Source: Anaerolineae bacterium
Lineage (GTDB): Bacteria; Chloroflexota; Anaerolineae; Aggregatilineales; Phototrophicaceae
NCBI GenBank assembly: GCA_022843745.1
Contig: JALHNB010000006.1
Location: 92,612-156,611, forward strand
Reading direction: 5' to 3'
Length of the DNA stretch: 64,000 nucleotides
Below the pieces are notes generated by a model that saw only the letters and a program-made list of their open reading frames with translations, was not told the origin of the DNA and did not search any database. Position 1 is the stretch's first letter. Each line of letters begins with the position of its first letter. Shown here piece after piece: positions 26,443 to 36,104 of this stretch. The translations under genes were made by a program, and so were the position numbers.

Positions 26443-26922
26443 TTATGGTTCATCGGTTGCAGCGGGGGCTGCGGCGGCTGGAGGCAGTACGGCTTCGCAG
26501 CCCTGCCAGATAAACGCAAAAGGCTTGCCATGCTCGTCGTAGCCATTAAGCTGCAATTCGCCTGTGGTCAGCACGTATAAATCGAGTGGACGACCATAGG
26601 CATCCGGCGCGGAAGCAATCAGCATATTTTCGGTGAGTTCGCCGCTTAGAGCAGCCTGGAACGGCGTATCCACCACGCGGGCATCGGCTAAAAGCAGCGT
26701 TTTGCCCTGTGTCGAAAGTATGGTGATGCCGCCTTCATAGCTGCCAGAGGCCTGCCCCTTTTCGTTGAGGCAGTAAACGGCATTGCCGCCGACATGATCG
26801 CCGACGTTGATGCGACCATCCGCCGGATAGCCGCCCTCAGCGACGACAAGCGTGAGGCCGATTGAGAAGACTAGCGCAAGCAATACAACAAACGTGAATA
26901 ACTGATTTTTCTTCAAATCCAC
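26443..26922 (-). CDS. secreted hypothetical protein
   Basis: A 159-residue protein with an N-terminal signal peptide (hydrophobic residues ~8-27), a beta-rich body (GRINVGDHVGGNAVYCLNEKG..., ending GCEAVLPP) and an Ala/Pro/Thr-rich tail. Two cysteines (CLNEK, GCEAV) could form a disulfide. No family recognised. It converges with the flavoprotein gene, leaving 2 bp between stops. Confidence 0.65.
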   Translation of the reverse strand: MDLKKNQLFTFVVLLALVFSIGLTLVVAEGGYPADGRINVGDHVGGNAVYCLNEKGQASGSYEGGITILSTQGKTLLLADARVVDTPFQAALSGELTENMLIASAPDAYGRPLDLYVLTTGELQLNGYDEHGKPFAFIWQGCEAVLPPAAAAPAATDEP

Positions 26923-27003
26923 CCCCTGTGTTATCTATAGAATCGTATAAAACAGGGGTTATGGATTGATATGCTACAAAACTGATGTGCAAGTCTTCTG
27001 CGC

Positions 27004-27303
27004 TTACATCACCGAGTTGATAAACCGCACTTCCATATGGGCGATGTGCTGTGCCGGATCAGGATTAAGCGCTGTACGTTCCGGCGCGGTGTAATACACC
27101 TGGCTTTTCGCTTCCCAATCCTCGTCACCTTCGAGACTCAGAATCCAGACGAATTTATTTTCTCCCTCGGCAACCCATCCGCCATCCACGCGCCATCCAT
27201 ATTGCAGGCGGATCGGGACAATCCCATCACGCCAGCCTTTGACAAATTCATCCATCTTGCCCTTGTTGATGGTGTAGATGCGAAGTTGCGATTTTAAAGC
27301 CAT
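27004..27303 (-). CDS. NIPSNAP family protein
   Basis: A 99-residue alpha-beta barrel protein of the NIPSNAP type: SQLRIYTINKGKMDEFVKGW, then a beta strand with KFVWILSLEG and a C-terminal HMEVRFINS strand. The start at 27303 is preferred over the ATG at 27312 because AAGGAGA is ~9 nt from the former and almost touches the latter. The role is unknown; such small domains bind hydrophobic or metabolic ligands. It follows the S9 peptidase gene by 20 bp. Confidence 0.82.
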   Translation of the reverse strand: MALKSQLRIYTINKGKMDEFVKGWRDGIVPIRLQYGWRVDGGWVAEGENKFVWILSLEGDEDWEAKSQVYYTAPERTALNPDPAQHIAHMEVRFINSVM

Positions 27304-27323
27304 GAAATTCATTCTCCTTGAGT

Positions 27324-29294
27324 TTAGTTTGCGCTGTCCATGCCCAGCACATAGCGGTTCATCCAGTCCAGGAGCGCTTCGTTATGTACGCGGCGGTTGA
27401 CAGGATCGCCATCAATTGTACCCGCATGTGCCGCCCCCGGCAGGCGCAACATTTCGACGATGCAGCCGTTGGCCTTTAATGTCGCGTAAAACTGCTCCGA
27501 CTGTTCCGCCGGGCAGCGCCAGTCATGTTCACCCTGTACCAGCAGGGTTGGCGTTTTGCAGCGGTGTGCGTAGGTGATCGGGGAGCATTTTGCGTAAATT
27601 TCGGGAATTTCGTGCGGGTGTCCACCGAGTTCTTCGACGGCAAACCACACACCGATGTCGCTCACACCATAGAAGCTGACCCAATTTGTAACCGGGTTTT
27701 CCGGCACAGCCGCTTTAAACCGATCTGTCTGTCCAACTGTCCAGCAGCTTAAATTGCCACCACCGGATAAGCCGCACACGCCGAGCCGATCCCCATCGGC
27801 AATACCTCGCGCAATCGCCTCGTCAACGCCTGCCATCAAATCCTTGTAATCCAGATTGCCCCAATCGCCTTTGATGACCGTCGAAAATTCGTCACCATAG
27901 CCGGTTGACGCGCGGTGGTTGACCATCAGAACGGCATAGCCAGCTCCGGTCAACATTTGCGTATCGAAGTGGAAGACATGGCCGAACGCACCATGTGGCC
28001 CGCCGTGAATATACAGAATTGTTGGATAGGGTGCTGTCCCAATATCAGGCTTGATAATCCAGCCTTCGACCTCTGTGCCATCGCTGCCCGGAAATAATAG
28101 CTGCTCAACCGTCGGCAGCTTGAACTGCGCCATGAGTTCGTCGTTGATATGAGTGAGCTGCTCTTCGTTGCCGCCTTCAATATCTGAAGCAAACAGGTCG
28201 CCAGGATGATTGAACCCTGATCCCATGTATAAAATATGCGCGTCGTCAGCATCCAGCAGGAAACATGAACGATCCCCACTTAGCAGCGGCTCACAGGACT
28301 CCGGGCCGCTTAACGCGATCCGATAAATCTGCACCGTGCCGCCAATTTGTGCGCGTACATAGGCCGCCGAGCCATCTTTTGTGATGGGAATTGCGGGTGA
28401 CGCGGGTGCTGCTGTCGGCATATCGTCCTGCAAACTGCCACCAACACCGGTTTTGAAGCTGCTTGTCCGGCATTCCGGCTCACCACCCTGGCTGCTCACT
28501 ACCCACAAATCGGATTTTGAGCCGATGAGTTTTCCCGCTGGCGTGCTGATAAAGGCGATTTTCTTGCCGTCCGGGAGCCACGCCGCTGCACCGGAATTGT
28601 CCCAGGCGCCAACGACTTCGCGAATCGCACCGCCCACGACATCAATAATGCGAAGACGCGGGAAAAAAGTGTTATGCACATCCGGCAGCATCGACGCGGC
28701 ATAGAGAATTTCTTTGCCATCCGGCGACCACTGCGGATTGGCAACTGCGCAGCGATCATGAGTAAGCTGGCGCGGTTCGCCGCCGTCTACACTGACCACA
28801 AAAAGCGCTTCTACGGTATCGTCCAGATATTCGCGCTTATCGAAGCGATATACATGACGATCCACGCGGTAGGGCTTATCAGCGGGACGCGGCTCGGCGG
28901 CTGGGACGGCGGTAAAAGCCAGATATTTGCCATCCGGCGACCAGGCAAGACCACCGCCAACACCCTGTTTCAGGCTGGTGATCGCCTGCGCTTCGCCGCC
29001 ATCAACTGCGATCACAAAAATCTGAGGCTTCTCGCCGCGCTTGGAGATAAAAGCAATGGAACTACCATCCGGCGACCACTGGGGGTTGCCATCGCTGGTT
29101 TCGCCGCTGGTGAATTGTCGGTTCTCGCCTGTTTCCAGCGACGTGAGCCAGAGGACGCTGCGTTCTTCTTCTTTTTCGGCATCCACTTGCGAGACTGCAT
29201 AAATCGCCTGTTTGCCGTTGGGGGAAATCTGGCCGGATTGCAGAAATTTGAATTTGAATAGGTCTTCACGTGCTACGGTGCGCAAATCTGTCAT
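27324..29294 (-). CDS. S9 family peptidase (acylaminoacyl/prolyl oligopeptidase-like)
   Basis: A 656-residue serine peptidase. The first ~400 residues form a beta-propeller with repeated PDG-type PD40 units (WSPDGSSIAF, WSPDGKYLAF, WSPDGKEILY). The C-terminal alpha/beta hydrolase has the nucleophile GLSGGG (Ser510), with Asp in EHDWRCP and His in GAAHAG. No signal peptide, so it probably degrades peptides in the cytoplasm. It lies between the Gfo/Idh/MocA gene (33 bp) and the NIPSNAP gene (20 bp), probably one operon. Confidence 0.93.
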   Translation of the reverse strand: MTDLRTVAREDLFKFKFLQSGQISPNGKQAIYAVSQVDAEKEEERSVLWLTSLETGENRQFTSGETSDGNPQWSPDGSSIAFISKRGEKPQIFVIAVDGGEAQAITSLKQGVGGGLAWSPDGKYLAFTAVPAAEPRPADKPYRVDRHVYRFDKREYLDDTVEALFVVSVDGGEPRQLTHDRCAVANPQWSPDGKEILYAASMLPDVHNTFFPRLRIIDVVGGAIREVVGAWDNSGAAAWLPDGKKIAFISTPAGKLIGSKSDLWVVSSQGGEPECRTSSFKTGVGGSLQDDMPTAAPASPAIPITKDGSAAYVRAQIGGTVQIYRIALSGPESCEPLLSGDRSCFLLDADDAHILYMGSGFNHPGDLFASDIEGGNEEQLTHINDELMAQFKLPTVEQLLFPGSDGTEVEGWIIKPDIGTAPYPTILYIHGGPHGAFGHVFHFDTQMLTGAGYAVLMVNHRASTGYGDEFSTVIKGDWGNLDYKDLMAGVDEAIARGIADGDRLGVCGLSGGGNLSCWTVGQTDRFKAAVPENPVTNWVSFYGVSDIGVWFAVEELGGHPHEIPEIYAKCSPITYAHRCKTPTLLVQGEHDWRCPAEQSEQFYATLKANGCIVEMLRLPGAAHAGTIDGDPVNRRVHNEALLDWMNRYVLGMDSAN

Positions 29295-29326
29295 GATTCT
29301 TCTCCCAGGTTGTCTACGAACGAAAT

Positions 29327-30301
29327 TTACGATTGTGCGGCGGCTTTCAACATATCAATGGCCTTCATGGTATATACACCATCATCCGGCGCGTAACGCG
29401 GCGGTCGGTTATTGAGCAGCGCATCCGCGAAGTCCTCGGCCATCAGCGTATATTGGTTAACAGGTGAAATTTCGATCTCGTGATGCATCCCTTCCTGCCA
29501 GAGGTGAATCACTGGCTGGGTATATGGCTCGGCTACGAAGGATTCACCCACATAAATGCGACCTTTCGAGCCGCGAATCTCATAGGTGTTCGTGCGCAGG
29601 CTGTGAAGTCCGCTGTCAAAATGACCTGTCGCGCCGGATGGAAAGCTCAGAATTCCCACAAATTTTTCATCCACGCCTGTCTCTGCGCCGATCTCGGCAA
29701 CGGCACGGGCGCTGGTTGGCTCCTCACCTGTCATAAAGCGCATGACGTTGACGCAGTAGCAGCCAACATCCATCAGCGAGCCACCTGCCAACTCTTTGCT
29801 CAGGCGGATATTGCCCGCGTCACGAATAGTAAAGGTGAACGTGGCCTGCATGATGTTGATGTCACCCACTGCGCCGTCTTCAACAAGCTCCTTCACTTTG
29901 ACATTTTGCGGGTGGAAGCGATACATAAAGCCTTCAGTGAACGGCACACCGCGCGATACAAACGCATCAACCATCGTTTGCGCTTCGGCAGCATCGCTGG
30001 CAAGCGGCTTTTCGCAGAGGGTCGCTTTGCCCGCCTCGGCACATTTAATGCTCCAATAGGCGTGTTCGCTGTTGGGCAGCGGATTGTAAATCGCGTCGAT
30101 GTCCGGGTCGGCGATCAATTCTTCATAGCTGCCATAATATTTGGGGATGTTGCGATCCTCGGCATACTGCTTGGCTTTATCCAGGCTGCGGCTGGCGACA
30201 GCCGTCACAATGCCATTGCCCGACTGTTGAATCGCCGGAATGACCCGCCGGTAGCCGATACTGGCCGTACTGAGAACACCCCATCGAATTTTTTGGCTCA
30301 T
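29327..30301 (-). CDS. Gfo/Idh/MocA family oxidoreductase
   Basis: A 324-residue NAD(P)-dependent dehydrogenase. The Rossmann N-domain starts KIRWGVLSTASIGYRRVIPAI; the catalytic CEKPLA motif (Lys) follows YNPLPNSEHAYW, and then a C-terminal alpha/beta domain (GGSLMDVGCY). The family oxidises sugars, inositols or related compounds. The substrate is unknown. It is the first gene of the group with the S9 peptidase and NIPSNAP genes. Confidence 0.92.
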   Translation of the reverse strand: MSQKIRWGVLSTASIGYRRVIPAIQQSGNGIVTAVASRSLDKAKQYAEDRNIPKYYGSYEELIADPDIDAIYNPLPNSEHAYWSIKCAEAGKATLCEKPLASDAAEAQTMVDAFVSRGVPFTEGFMYRFHPQNVKVKELVEDGAVGDINIMQATFTFTIRDAGNIRLSKELAGGSLMDVGCYCVNVMRFMTGEEPTSARAVAEIGAETGVDEKFVGILSFPSGATGHFDSGLHSLRTNTYEIRGSKGRIYVGESFVAEPYTQPVIHLWQEGMHHEIEISPVNQYTLMAEDFADALLNNRPPRYAPDDGVYTMKAIDMLKAAAQS

Positions 30302-30558
30302 GAATCCCTCTCTATATAGACCGTTAGCTTTCAGCAGTCAGCCTATCAGCTTCTTTCGTGGTGGCTGCCGAACGCTAAAAATTGAACATATATTTATCTA
30401 CGGGCAGGCGATGATGTTTACAAAATAGACGAGCTAAGAATTTAACGCAAAGCTGCCAATAACGCTAAGGCGATTAGTACCGAGTTTCGAGTAAAATTTC
30501 TCGGCACTTTTTACTTAGCATTTCAGATTTTTCTCTACAATTTTGATGGCAATGGAGT

Positions 30559-31428
30559 TCAGATTCCGGGGATCGAGCCGATGAGCAGCGCTGCCGCCAC
30601 CAGCAAAAACAGCAGCTTGGAGAGGCGGATAATGCTGGTTACGTTATCAGCGGTGGCTTTATAGAGCGTGGAAAACATCAGCGGCCAGATCACTACCAGC
30701 GAGATCAGCGTGTATCCAGCGTTCAAAGGCCATACCAGCGGCACGAAAGGCAAAATTACCGCCGTCAGCCCCATCGAGACTTGGGCGACACGCAGCGCGG
30801 TTTGAGGGCCGTAGCGGGTGGCGATGTTATCGACACCATTCGCCTTATCACCTTCGTAGTCCGGCACGGTTTTCAGCACTTCACGCGCGACGAACGCCGG
30901 AAAGGTGAACAACACGCTGTAAATGGTGGGGAACAGCGCCCCTGCCGCCAAACCGCCAAATGGAAATAACAGCGCACCGAGCGCCGCAACCGTTATATGC
31001 CCGATCAGAAAGCGTTTTTTCAGCGTGTAGGAGTACAAAAACAATGCTATTGCTGTGATGATGCTCAAAACGCCTGTCGCCGGGTTGATCGACAGCGCCA
31101 GCAGGATTCCGATCACTGTCGTGGCGATATATGCCGCCCACGCCGCCGGAACGGAGACTTTGCCCGCTGCCAGGGGGCGATCCGGCCTGTTGATACGGTC
31201 AATTTCAATGTCGAGGATGTCGTTAATGACAAAGCCGCCGCCGGAAATCAAAATCGTCGAAATCGCCGCACACACCAATGCGATGTAGTTAAATTCGATA
31301 CCCGTGTTCCACGCGGTCATGATGTAGCCGATCATCACACCCGCGCCAGAACTGATGCTGTTGAACAGATGGAATATCGCCAAAAAATCCTTCAACGAGG
31401 TAGTTGAGCGATCAGAAATTTGTGTCAT
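30559..31428 (-). CDS. UbiA family prenyltransferase (DGGGP synthase-like)
   Basis: A 289-residue membrane prenyltransferase with about nine helices. The first Asp-rich motif reads NDILDIEIDRINRPDRPL (NDxxDxxxD), the second DYEGDKANGVDNI. The latter and the preceding REVLKTVP resemble archaeal digeranylgeranylglyceryl phosphate synthases more than UbiA or MenA. It would attach a prenyl chain to an unknown acceptor. It stands alone, with ~257 bp of non-coding sequence before the next minus-strand gene. Confidence 0.87.
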   Translation of the reverse strand: MTQISDRSTTSLKDFLAIFHLFNSISSGAGVMIGYIMTAWNTGIEFNYIALVCAAISTILISGGGFVINDILDIEIDRINRPDRPLAAGKVSVPAAWAAYIATTVIGILLALSINPATGVLSIITAIALFLYSYTLKKRFLIGHITVAALGALLFPFGGLAAGALFPTIYSVLFTFPAFVAREVLKTVPDYEGDKANGVDNIATRYGPQTALRVAQVSMGLTAVILPFVPLVWPLNAGYTLISLVVIWPLMFSTLYKATADNVTSIIRLSKLLFLLVAAALLIGSIPGI

Positions 31429-31508
31429 ACTTTTTCACTTAAAATTGATTGCGCAGTTGATTGTAGCGCAAAGCACCCTCTACTATGAGGCTTTATCTGT
31501 CACCTTCG

Positions 31509-33143
31509 TTACTGTGAGGCTTCATCTGTCGCCTCTGGTGTAGGAGTCGGCAATGGTGTGGAGGTCGGCATCGGTGTCGGAGGCCGCGTGATCGTTTCGA
31601 CCAGGATAAACGGTGAACCGCCAATCGCCGTCACATCACCCGGCTCTAATTCCGGGTAATTATCGAGTGTCGCGGCGGGTAACGTGATCTGATAGACCCC
31701 GGCAGCATCCGGGTAAATCATCTGGCTGCCAACGAGCGAATAGAGTTTCCCGACATCACCGCTGGCAGGAAGTGGTATATCACCTGTTTCCAGGGTGCGA
31801 TTCCACATGACAGAGATACGCTGATTCGTCTCCGGGCGGTCAAAAGTAATGACGATGCCGCGCCGTCTCACTGTTGCTACGCGCGGATTTTCCAGCGATC
31901 CTGAGCCAAAAATCTCGGCCATTAACCGGAAAGCTCCGGCAGCCGGACGTGGAGTTCCCGGTGCGATGCTGTTACTGAAACAGATTGAGCTGCTTTCGTT
32001 GCGAAACAAGCCATAAGCATCACCCGAACAAATTTCTCCCGGCAAACACTGCTTACTTGTATATTCAAAATCTGTCCCCGGCGGCTGGTTGCCACAGTCG
32101 TCATAGAGTTGGTGAAAGAAAATCACGTCCGCGCCGTTTGCCCAGGCGTAGGCACTGCTCTGGATAAAAAACGCGGCTTGCTGGGCTGCCGTCGCCCGCA
32201 GCAGACGTTCATCGGGGTTAGATTCTGCCCACACCGGGCCGGGGTAATCGTCCCACGCTGGCACACCGCTTTCGTTGAGCCAGATGGGAATATCGAGTTT
32301 ATAGGCTTTCAAAGTCTGGTTGACGACCAGCGCCAGCCAGCCGCTTCGCCAGGGATAAGTGTAGTTATGCACTGCGACCATATCCATGTACCAGTTATTT
32401 TCTTCGTGGAAGGGGTCGTTTTCGATGATCGCCAGCACACGCGCCAGCCAGTTATCCTGTGTTCCGTAAAGCAGACCACCAAACATGATCTGCGCGTCCG
32501 GGTCAACCATTTTGGCGACAATGTAGGATATTTTGAGCAAGCGGGCATAATCATTGAATGTCCCTTGCCAGAAAAGCTCGAAATCCGGCTCGTTCCAGAC
32601 TTCCCAGACGCGGATGCCCCACTCGTCCGGCCAATCTTGCTCACGCGCCAGTTCGCCGCCGGGCATATAGCGCTGCACCGATTTCCAGACGAAATTCGCC
32701 CAGGGGTTATCGGGATTAATCGCTTTATCAGGTTCGGCGAAATCGCTTCCATCACTGAAAATCGGCTCATTCAGTCCGGTGATGCGCACATCATCCTTAT
32801 AAAATTCAGGTCGCCCTAACAGGATCGCGTTGATCTGGAAGCCATAGCTCAAATCGTCCTCCACCTGACGATCATAGGCATTCCAGTCAAATTCACCGGG
32901 TTTGGTCTCGATCTGATTCCAATAAAGCGGCCAGCGATTCCAGCCAGCACCCAGCGAAAGCGCATTCTCATAGCGCTGTTCGCTCGTGATTTCACCCGTT
33001 AAGCTGATGTGTGTGATACCAAGACGTGGGGAGCGAATATAGTTGGTGGAATCATGAACCGACACAGGCAGTGTCTCTTGCGCTTGCACAGCGATGGCTA
33101 CAAGAAGCAGGCAAAAAATCACGATCATGAGGCGATAACGCAT
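31509..33143 (-). CDS. secreted clan-A glycoside hydrolase
   Basis: A 544-residue exported (beta/alpha)8 glycosidase. The signal peptide ends near VQAQ. The acid/base lies in WEVWNEPDF (Glu185) and the nucleophile in WLNESGVP (Glu291), as in clan GH-A families such as GH39/GH5. A beta-type accessory domain follows. The tail is a Thr/Pro repeat (TPMPTSTPLPTPTP), a linker common in cell-surface proteins. Polysaccharide substrate unknown. A putative promoter lies ~30 bp upstream of the start. Confidence 0.85.
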   Translation of the reverse strand: MRYRLMIVIFCLLLVAIAVQAQETLPVSVHDSTNYIRSPRLGITHISLTGEITSEQRYENALSLGAGWNRWPLYWNQIETKPGEFDWNAYDRQVEDDLSYGFQINAILLGRPEFYKDDVRITGLNEPIFSDGSDFAEPDKAINPDNPWANFVWKSVQRYMPGGELAREQDWPDEWGIRVWEVWNEPDFELFWQGTFNDYARLLKISYIVAKMVDPDAQIMFGGLLYGTQDNWLARVLAIIENDPFHEENNWYMDMVAVHNYTYPWRSGWLALVVNQTLKAYKLDIPIWLNESGVPAWDDYPGPVWAESNPDERLLRATAAQQAAFFIQSSAYAWANGADVIFFHQLYDDCGNQPPGTDFEYTSKQCLPGEICSGDAYGLFRNESSSICFSNSIAPGTPRPAAGAFRLMAEIFGSGSLENPRVATVRRRGIVITFDRPETNQRISVMWNRTLETGDIPLPASGDVGKLYSLVGSQMIYPDAAGVYQITLPAATLDNYPELEPGDVTAIGGSPFILVETITRPPTPMPTSTPLPTPTPEATDEASQ

Positions 33144-33173
33144 AACAATGAATTCCCTGAAGAAGCGACACTC

Positions 33174-33202
33174 ATTATGGTAGCAGTCGCTTCCGAGCGC
33201 AA
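33174..33202 (-). promoter_or_regulatory. putative promoter of the glycoside hydrolase gene
   Basis: On the minus strand TTGCGC (33202-33197) and CATAAT (33179-33174) are 17 bases apart. They lie just upstream of the gene start and after the rpsD terminator. Confidence 0.4.
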
Positions 33203-33233
33203 AACCTTAACGTTTTGTTGATCTGACAGAATC

Positions 33234-33265
33234 AAAACGCCCCGCTAAAAAGTGGGGCGCATTTT
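33234..33265 (-). terminator. terminator of rpsD
   Basis: CGCCCC (33238-33243) pairs with GGGGCG (33254-33259), extended inward by a G-U pair and CT/AG to leave a tight loop. On the minus strand it is followed by TTTT. Confidence 0.88.
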
Positions 33266-33281
33266 TCAATATGGGTAAATC

Positions 33282-33908
33282 TTAGGCCAGACGGTTGTAG
33301 AACTCGACGACCAGTGATTCTTCGACTGGAACGGGAACATCGCGGCGTTCGGGAATACGAATGAACGAAACCGAAGCATTGTTCTTGTCCAGCGACAGAT
33401 AATCCGGCACTGCGCCAATCGATTCGAGCGCTTCGACAGTGTGAACGTTCTTGCGCATCTTCTCGGTCAGGGCGATCACATCGCCGACGTTTACCGAATA
33501 GGATGCAATATCCAGACGTTTGCCGTTAACGGTGACGTGACCGTGCGCGACCAGTTGGCGGGCAGCCCAGATCGTCGCGGCAATGCCAGCGCGATAAACA
33601 ATGTTATCCAGACGTCGTTCGAGCAATACGACCAGGTTTTCGCCCGTGTTGCCAGAACCCTGACGTGCCTTCAAGAAATAACGACGCAGTTGTTTTTCGC
33701 GAACGTTATAGATAAATGACAGTTTTTGCTTTTCGTTAAGCTGCATTCCATAGTCACTGCGACGGCCAGAACGGAACTGCTTGTCTTTGCCGTGATCGCC
33801 GGGCGGGTAGGAACGCTTCTCGACAATGCGCGCGTATTTAGGGCGGGGGATCAACACCTCACCAAAACGTCGCTGCACTCTTGCTTTTGGCCCGTGATAA
33901 GATGCCAT
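33282..33908 (-). CDS. rpsD: 30S ribosomal protein S4
   Basis: A 208-residue primary 16S rRNA-binding protein. The S4 RNA-binding domain reads RLDNIVYRAGIAATIWAAR then QLVAHGHVTVNGKRLDI. The N-terminus lacks the zinc-binding cysteines seen in some S4 proteins (C- type), having RFGEVLIPRPKYARIVEKR. It is a lone gene here rather than part of the alpha operon (no rpsM, rpsK or rpoA beside it). It ends at a strong terminator. Confidence 0.97.
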   Translation of the reverse strand: MASYHGPKARVQRRFGEVLIPRPKYARIVEKRSYPPGDHGKDKQFRSGRRSDYGMQLNEKQKLSFIYNVREKQLRRYFLKARQGSGNTGENLVVLLERRLDNIVYRAGIAATIWAARQLVAHGHVTVNGKRLDIASYSVNVGDVIALTEKMRKNVHTVEALESIGAVPDYLSLDKNNASVSFIRIPERRDVPVPVEESLVVEFYNRLA

Positions 33909-34011
33909 ATTTCAGAAACCTCGTTCTCGCGGGCGTGAAACCCGTCCGTAAACATTAATTCAAGTCGGAAATGAGCAATCATTGTATCGGTTTCAATAAA
34001 TTTTTCCAGGG

Positions 34012-34839
34012 CTAATTTTCACGATTTGCTCCCAACGCGTACACATCACGCCGATTCCAGTTTGATAGTACCGCAACCGCTTTGGCTGCGCTGCTGAGAG
34101 AATCTCCCTCATCCAAACGCATATACAGCGCTTCCCGCACCCGCCCCTCCTCCCAGGGTGTGTCATCCTCCGGCGGAGCACCGCTGATGACCAGCACAAT
34201 TTCCCCGCGCGGTGGATTGGCCTCATAATGAGTCATCGCGGCACTGGCTAAACCGCGAAAAAATTCTTCATAAAATTTGGTTAATTCACGTGCCACGCAT
34301 ACGGCTCGATCTCCCAACACGTCACGGATGGTTTGCAGCGTGTCCAGCAGGCGGTTTGGGCTTTCGTAGACGATCAATGTGCGCGTCTCTTGTGCCAGTT
34401 TAGCCAGAAAATCGGCGCGGGCTTTCGATTTTTTCGGCAAAAAACCCAGGTAGATGAATTCATCTGTCGGCAGGCCGGATGCCACCAGCGCCGTAATCAA
34501 CGCACTCGCTCCCGGCAGCGGCTCAACCCGAAATCCACGCGCGATGGCTTCTCGAACGAGTTCATAGCCAGGGTCGGATATACCCGGTGTCCCAGCATCC
34601 GAAATAAGCGCGACATCTGAGTTTGCAAGTGTTTCGAAAATGGAATCGAGTTTTGCCAGCTTATTGTGTTCGTGATAGCTGGTCAACGGCGTGGTGATCT
34701 GATAATGCTGGAGCAGAACGCGGCTGGTGCGTGTATCCTCGGCAGCGATCAGGGCGACCTCGCGCAGCACACGCAGCGCCCGCAGCGTGATGTCTTCCAG
34801 ATTGCCAATCGGAGTCGGCACGATATAGAGCGTTCCCAT
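34012..34839 (-). CDS. rsmI: 16S rRNA (cytidine1402-2'-O)-methyltransferase
   Basis: A 275-residue tetrapyrrole-methylase-fold enzyme that 2'-O-methylates C1402 in the ribosomal P site. The N-terminus GTLYIVPTPIGNLEDIT is the family hallmark; ALISDAGTPGISDPGYE and PLPGASALITALVASGLPT follow. It uses SAM in the cytoplasm. The length is normal. It lies upstream of rpsD on the same strand, ~100 bp apart, a sensible pairing by function. Confidence 0.96.
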   Translation of the reverse strand: MGTLYIVPTPIGNLEDITLRALRVLREVALIAAEDTRTSRVLLQHYQITTPLTSYHEHNKLAKLDSIFETLANSDVALISDAGTPGISDPGYELVREAIARGFRVEPLPGASALITALVASGLPTDEFIYLGFLPKKSKARADFLAKLAQETRTLIVYESPNRLLDTLQTIRDVLGDRAVCVARELTKFYEEFFRGLASAAMTHYEANPPRGEIVLVISGAPPEDDTPWEEGRVREALYMRLDEGDSLSSAAKAVAVLSNWNRRDVYALGANREN

Positions 34840-34991
34840 ACCAATTTTCCCAATAAAATCAACCGTCTTTATTCTACACGAGCATCAAGCGTCGGTAAAA
34901 CGTTGAGAAAGGATATGAAAAATTTTGCTCAGATATGGTAATATTTTGTCGATTCGCGAACACAGACAATCATTTGGAGCGTAAATTCGAC

Positions 34992-36074
34992 ATGAAACGG
35001 CGTTTACTATTGTTCATCCCTCTTATTGGTATTTTCCTCATCTCTGCCAGCCCTGGCTCTGCCGCCGAAACCTTTGCCAGTGTTTGCGCAGAAGGTCTTA
35101 CACTGGAAAACCCAACCCCAACCGAAGAATGCCAGCAAATTATGCTCTCATTCCCCGTACCTGTTGTCACGGAAATCCCCGAAGATCGCTTCACACTCAG
35201 CAATTACGAGTTCTGGAGAGTGATGGGCGATGCGCCGAATTTGTACGATGGCCCGGCAGGGAATATCGTCGGTCAAATGCCTGCTGGCTTCAACTTCATC
35301 CAGGCGATAGATAGCAGTGGCGACTGGGTAAAATCAAAAAATGGCGAGTGGATGAATACCGCCGATCTGAAATATTCTCCCGCGTCCTATTTTCGCGGTG
35401 TGCGCCTGTTGAATGGGCTGGAAAATCCGTTTGGATGGGTGCTGGGTGATCTGATGACCACCGCCTACCCTGGTGGCCCACAATCGATGGAAACCGGAGT
35501 CTATAAAGAGCGCTATTCCCGCGTGAATATCTTTGGGCAGGTCAAGCTCGGCGATTGGTATTGGTATATGGTTGGCCCTGACCAATGGATTGACCAGCGC
35601 TCCGTCGCGGTTGCCAAGCCTGTTGAGCGTCCAGAAGGCGTTTCGGGACGCTGGGTGTCCATTGATCTGTATGAACAGGTCTTGATCGCCTACGAGAATG
35701 ATACACCGATTTTCTCGACACTCGTCGCAACGGGTTTACCAGGCTGGGACACCAACGAAGGCGTTTTTCAGGTATGGGCTTACATTGATCGTGACCGGAT
35801 GGCAGGCGCTACCGGTGCGCCGGATGCTTATGCGCTGGAGAGTGTCCCCTGGGTCATGTATTTTGACGATGGCATTAGCCTGCATGGTGCATACTGGCAT
35901 GATGGCTTTGGCTATCGCCGCAGTCACGGCTGTGTGAATATGAGCATCAGCGACTCAAATTTTATCTTCCACTGGATGGAAGACACGCCGCCCAATGAAG
36001 ATGGCGAAATCGTCAACCACGTTTACGTTTACGCCAGCGGCCAATATCGCGGCAGCGGCCCCGCCACGAAGTAA
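34992..36074 (+). CDS. secreted L,D-transpeptidase (YkuD)
   Basis: A 360-residue exported cell-wall enzyme. The signal peptide (MKRRLLLFIPLIGIFLISAS) is cleaved near GSAA. The middle carries an SH3-like region, and the C-terminus a YkuD domain with the catalytic RRSHGCVNM (Cys314) and upstream His in SLHGAYWH. It would make 3-3 cross-links or attach proteins to peptidoglycan. The ATG at 34992 is preferred since the open frame before it encodes polar residues ahead of the signal. GGAG lies 12 nt upstream. Confidence 0.93.
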   Translation: MKRRLLLFIPLIGIFLISASPGSAAETFASVCAEGLTLENPTPTEECQQIMLSFPVPVVTEIPEDRFTLSNYEFWRVMGDAPNLYDGPAGNIVGQMPAGFNFIQAIDSSGDWVKSKNGEWMNTADLKYSPASYFRGVRLLNGLENPFGWVLGDLMTTAYPGGPQSMETGVYKERYSRVNIFGQVKLGDWYWYMVGPDQWIDQRSVAVAKPVERPEGVSGRWVSIDLYEQVLIAYENDTPIFSTLVATGLPGWDTNEGVFQVWAYIDRDRMAGATGAPDAYALESVPWVMYFDDGISLHGAYWHDGFGYRRSHGCVNMSISDSNFIFHWMEDTPPNEDGEIVNHVYVYASGQYRGSGPATK

Positions 36075-36104
36075 ACAAAGAAGTAAACACAAAAGCAGAA
36101 ATAA

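Noticed and set aside
29480-30319. 279-codon plus-strand frame opposite the Gfo/Idh/MocA gene
   Set aside because: It mirrors a clear conserved gene on the other strand and lacks any family features.
30480-30525. Hairpin CCGAG/CTCGG with a T-run on the plus strand as a terminator
   Set aside because: The stem is only 5 bp with a long loop, and no plus-strand gene ends upstream of it.
32109-32819. 236-codon plus-strand frame opposite the glycoside hydrolase gene
   Set aside because: Shadow of a gene with intact catalytic motifs; no domain or start signal.
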